Positions 4,876 through 6,525 of a DNA stretch of 6,525 bases are shown one piece after another. Below the pieces are notes generated by a model, which had not been told where the DNA came from, ran no database searches, and saw nothing but the letters and a program-made list of their open reading frames with translations. Both the position numbers and the translations under genes were made by a program. Where the stretch lies: NCBI GenBank assembly GCA_020859965.1, contig JAJBVF010000275.1, forward strand, positions 1 to 6,525. The letters are read 5' to 3'. The number at the start of each line of letters is the position of its first letter. The first letter of the stretch is position 1. The stretch is from Clostridiales bacterium (lineage in GTDB: Bacteria; Bacillota; Clostridia; Lachnospirales; Lachnospiraceae).

Positions 4876-5838
4876 TTACGGTGCCATATCCGCTTTATTC
4901 TTCCAGAATCCTTCCTGTCCAAGCTCTGTCATGCTTACGCGGCCCTTGAACTGCAGCTCCGGATTCTTAATGCTGACCCTTGTTCTGGCCGGTACGGAAG
5001 AGGTGATAAATGCGTTTGAACCGATGATCGCTCCTGCGCCGATCACAGTCTCGCCGCCAAGAATAGAAGCCCCGGAGTAAACCGTCACATCGTCTTCCAG
5101 CGTCGGATGTCTTTTTTTGTTGCGGAGACTCTGCCCGCCTCTCGTAGAGAGCGCGCCCAGCGTAACCCCCTGATAAATTTTCACACGGTCGCCAATCTCC
5201 GTAGTCTCTCCGACTACAACACCCGTGCCATGGTCAATAAAGAAATATTTTCCAATCGTAGCTCCCGGATGAATATCAATACCGGTCAGATTGTGCGCAT
5301 ATTCTGTCATCATTCGTGGTATCAAAGGCACTCCCAGCTTGTGCAGCTCGTGCGCAATCCGGTTGACCGTAATCGCAAACACTCCCGGATAGGAGAGTAT
5401 GACCTCATCTGTATTAAATGCGGCCGGATCGCCATCGTAAGCAGCCTGAACATCCGTCTCAAGCAAAGACCGCAGTGCCGGTATTGTCTTTAAAAATTCA
5501 TGGACGATCTGACCAGCTCTTTGCATTGCTTCTTCCTCATCCTGCGGCGTATTTTTCTCCGTATGATAAAGAGCCCGCGCCACCTGCTTTCTCAGGCGGT
5601 ACTGGATGTTCTCAAGCAGTTCACCGACATGATAGGCAATCGCGTCACGATTCAGGTTTTTCATCTCAAAGAAGCCGGGAAATGCCAGTGCACGGATTTC
5701 CTCAAGGATTTCTATGATTTCCGCCCGGTTCAGGCGATTGTCCATATCAATGCTGCAAGTCTTCGGATACTTCTGATAGCTGTCAAGAATCTCTCCGACC
5801 AGTTCACTCATTTCCTGCTGTTTAAATACTGCTTCCAT
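4876..5838 (-). CDS. cysE: Serine O-acetyltransferase (EpsC/CysE type)
   Basis: Transfers acetyl from acetyl-CoA to L-serine, giving O-acetylserine, the substrate of cysteine synthase. 320 residues, typical of the longer EpsC-like clostridial form. The N-terminal two thirds is helical, with TDVQAAYDGDPAA at 128-140 and RIAHELHKLGV at 160-170. The left-handed beta-helix of hexapeptide repeats starts near 184 (TGIDIHPGATIGKYFF) and runs through HGTGVVVGETTEIGDRVKIY to GASILGGETVIGAGAIIGSNAFI. Probable catalytic H190 in DIHPGA; H244 in KRHPTL belongs to the conserved acetyl-CoA/serine-site loop. The C-terminal tail after 290 is long and ends without the usual terminal isoleucine thought to dock into cysteine synthase. 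The start at 5838 has AGAGGA 9 nt upstream. It lies 42 bp after the FGGY kinase stop, so it is probably cotranscribed with it, although the pathways are not obviously linked. No cysK is in view. Confidence 0.95.
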   Translation of the reverse strand: MEAVFKQQEMSELVGEILDSYQKYPKTCSIDMDNRLNRAEIIEILEEIRALAFPGFFEMKNLNRDAIAYHVGELLENIQYRLRKQVARALYHTEKNTPQDEEEAMQRAGQIVHEFLKTIPALRSLLETDVQAAYDGDPAAFNTDEVILSYPGVFAITVNRIAHELHKLGVPLIPRMMTEYAHNLTGIDIHPGATIGKYFFIDHGTGVVVGETTEIGDRVKIYQGVTLGALSTRGGQSLRNKKRHPTLEDDVTVYSGASILGGETVIGAGAIIGSNAFITSSVPARTRVSIKNPELQFKGRVSMTELGQEGFWKNKADMAP

Positions 5839-5880
5839 ATATACAATTCCTCTCAGATTTTCCCCAATATTTGTCGTCCT

Positions 5881-6525
5881 TTAGAGCATTGTCCCGGCAA
5901 ATGCCGCACCGCATGCCGCTTCTTCCCTGTATTCAGACAACGTGAGCTTCACGCCGAACATATCCTGACAGATCTCTTGAAGGCTCGGATTCATCCGCAG
6001 TCCATTGCCCGAGGCTACCAGGCTTTCTGCCCGAAGAACAGTGCCTGCACTCATCGTACAGTACATATCATATAATTCCCGCGCCATTCCTTCCAGCACA
6101 CCATACACCAGTCCTTCCGGCGTAAAATTGTCCTCACTCAGATTAAAAACGGCACCGCGAAGCTCCGGCTCCATCCGCGTCCCGTTAAACGTAGTGCGCA
6201 CGCGCATGCGATCCTTCTGATTTTCTGTCTTCCTGCCTTTTTCGGCTAACGCTGCCATTACGCTATACTGAGAGCTCGCCGGCAACCCTGCTGCGGTCAT
6301 ATAGCTTCGGAAAAAATGTTCCAGAATAGCATATGCGCGTCCTCCGCAAAGGGAAGAGCCAGTCAGCAGATATTTTCCTTTTATAAACGGACGTGCTTCA
6401 ATGCCAGGCGCTTCAAAATAACAATCAGATAGGGCCGAGATCTGTCCGCCGGTTCCCATATTCAGCAGAAGTACGTTCTTGCGGATACCAACAGACCCAA
6501 GAAAGCTTGCCTGACTGTCCCCAAG
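5881..6525 (-). CDS. FGGY-family carbohydrate kinase, sedoheptulokinase-like, C-terminal 214 residues (5' end beyond window)
   Basis: ATP-dependent sugar kinase of the FGGY fold; the closest resemblance I can see is to sedoheptulokinase (sedoheptulose to sedoheptulose 7-phosphate), but substrate is uncertain because the sugar-binding N-terminal half is missing. The frame runs without a stop to the right edge. The visible part starts with LGDSQASFLG, whose Asp aligns with the catalytic base of FGGY kinases (GDxQA motif). It then shows NMGTGGQIS (phosphate-binding loop, residues 22-30 of the fragment), FNGTRMEPELRGAVFNL (113-129), NFTPEGLVYGVLEGMARELYDMY (133-155), the nucleotide-binding ASGNGLRMNP (171-180) and EEAACGAAFAG near the end. 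All C-domain motifs are intact, so it is likely functional. The internal ATG at 6459 is not the real start. It is the gene upstream of cysE, 42 bp apart. Confidence 0.9.
   Translation of the reverse strand, partial: LGDSQASFLGSVGIRKNVLLLNMGTGGQISALSDCYFEAPGIEARPFIKGKYLLTGSSLCGGRAYAILEHFFRSYMTAAGLPASSQYSVMAALAEKGRKTENQKDRMRVRTTFNGTRMEPELRGAVFNLSEDNFTPEGLVYGVLEGMARELYDMYCTMSAGTVLRAESLVASGNGLRMNPSLQEICQDMFGVKLTLSEYREEAACGAAFAGTML

Noticed and set aside
4675..5080. Plus-strand ORFs of 114 and 84 residues
   Set aside because: They are antisense to the conserved C-terminus of the serine acetyltransferase and have no start signals.

Overview
The window looks like chromosome of a low-to-mid GC Gram-positive anaerobe, most likely a Lachnospiraceae-type Clostridia. 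The reasons are strong AGGAGG-type ribosome binding sites, a YhaM-type exoribonuclease, an EpsC-type serine acetyltransferase and the general flavour of the proteins. The genus assignment is inference; no rRNA or other marker gene is present. All genes but one lie on the minus strand.

Reading leftward on the minus strand there are two groups. Right group: the C-terminal part of an FGGY carbohydrate kinase of the sedoheptulokinase type (cut by the right edge), a serine O-acetyltransferase 42 bp downstream of it, a possible 36-residue ORF touching the acetyltransferase stop, and a 56-residue charged small protein with an excellent ribosome binding site. Left group: a dCMP deaminase, a YhaM 3'-5' exoribonuclease (OB fold plus HD domain) and a RlmD/RlmCD-type 23S rRNA uracil-C5 methyltransferase cut by the left edge. 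The only plus-strand gene, an AEC-family membrane transporter, sits between the groups. It is divergent from the deaminase, and its stop codon lies inside a perfect terminator-like hairpin.

Functionally this is mostly housekeeping: RNA turnover and modification, pyrimidine deoxynucleotide supply, cysteine precursor synthesis, sugar phosphorylation and organic-anion transport. No defence, phage or biosynthetic cluster is visible.

The most unusual feature is in the rRNA methyltransferase. An 84-bp in-frame insertion made of two hairpins and flanked by a 7-bp direct repeat (GGATGGA) adds 28 residues to the protein, which looks like a small palindromic mobile element domesticated inside a coding sequence. 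The same protein has glycine where the family has its catalytic cysteine, a few codons from the window edge. Other things worth a look are a 25-bp-period degenerate tandem repeat between the deaminase and yhaM, and two small ORFs near the acetyltransferase gene.
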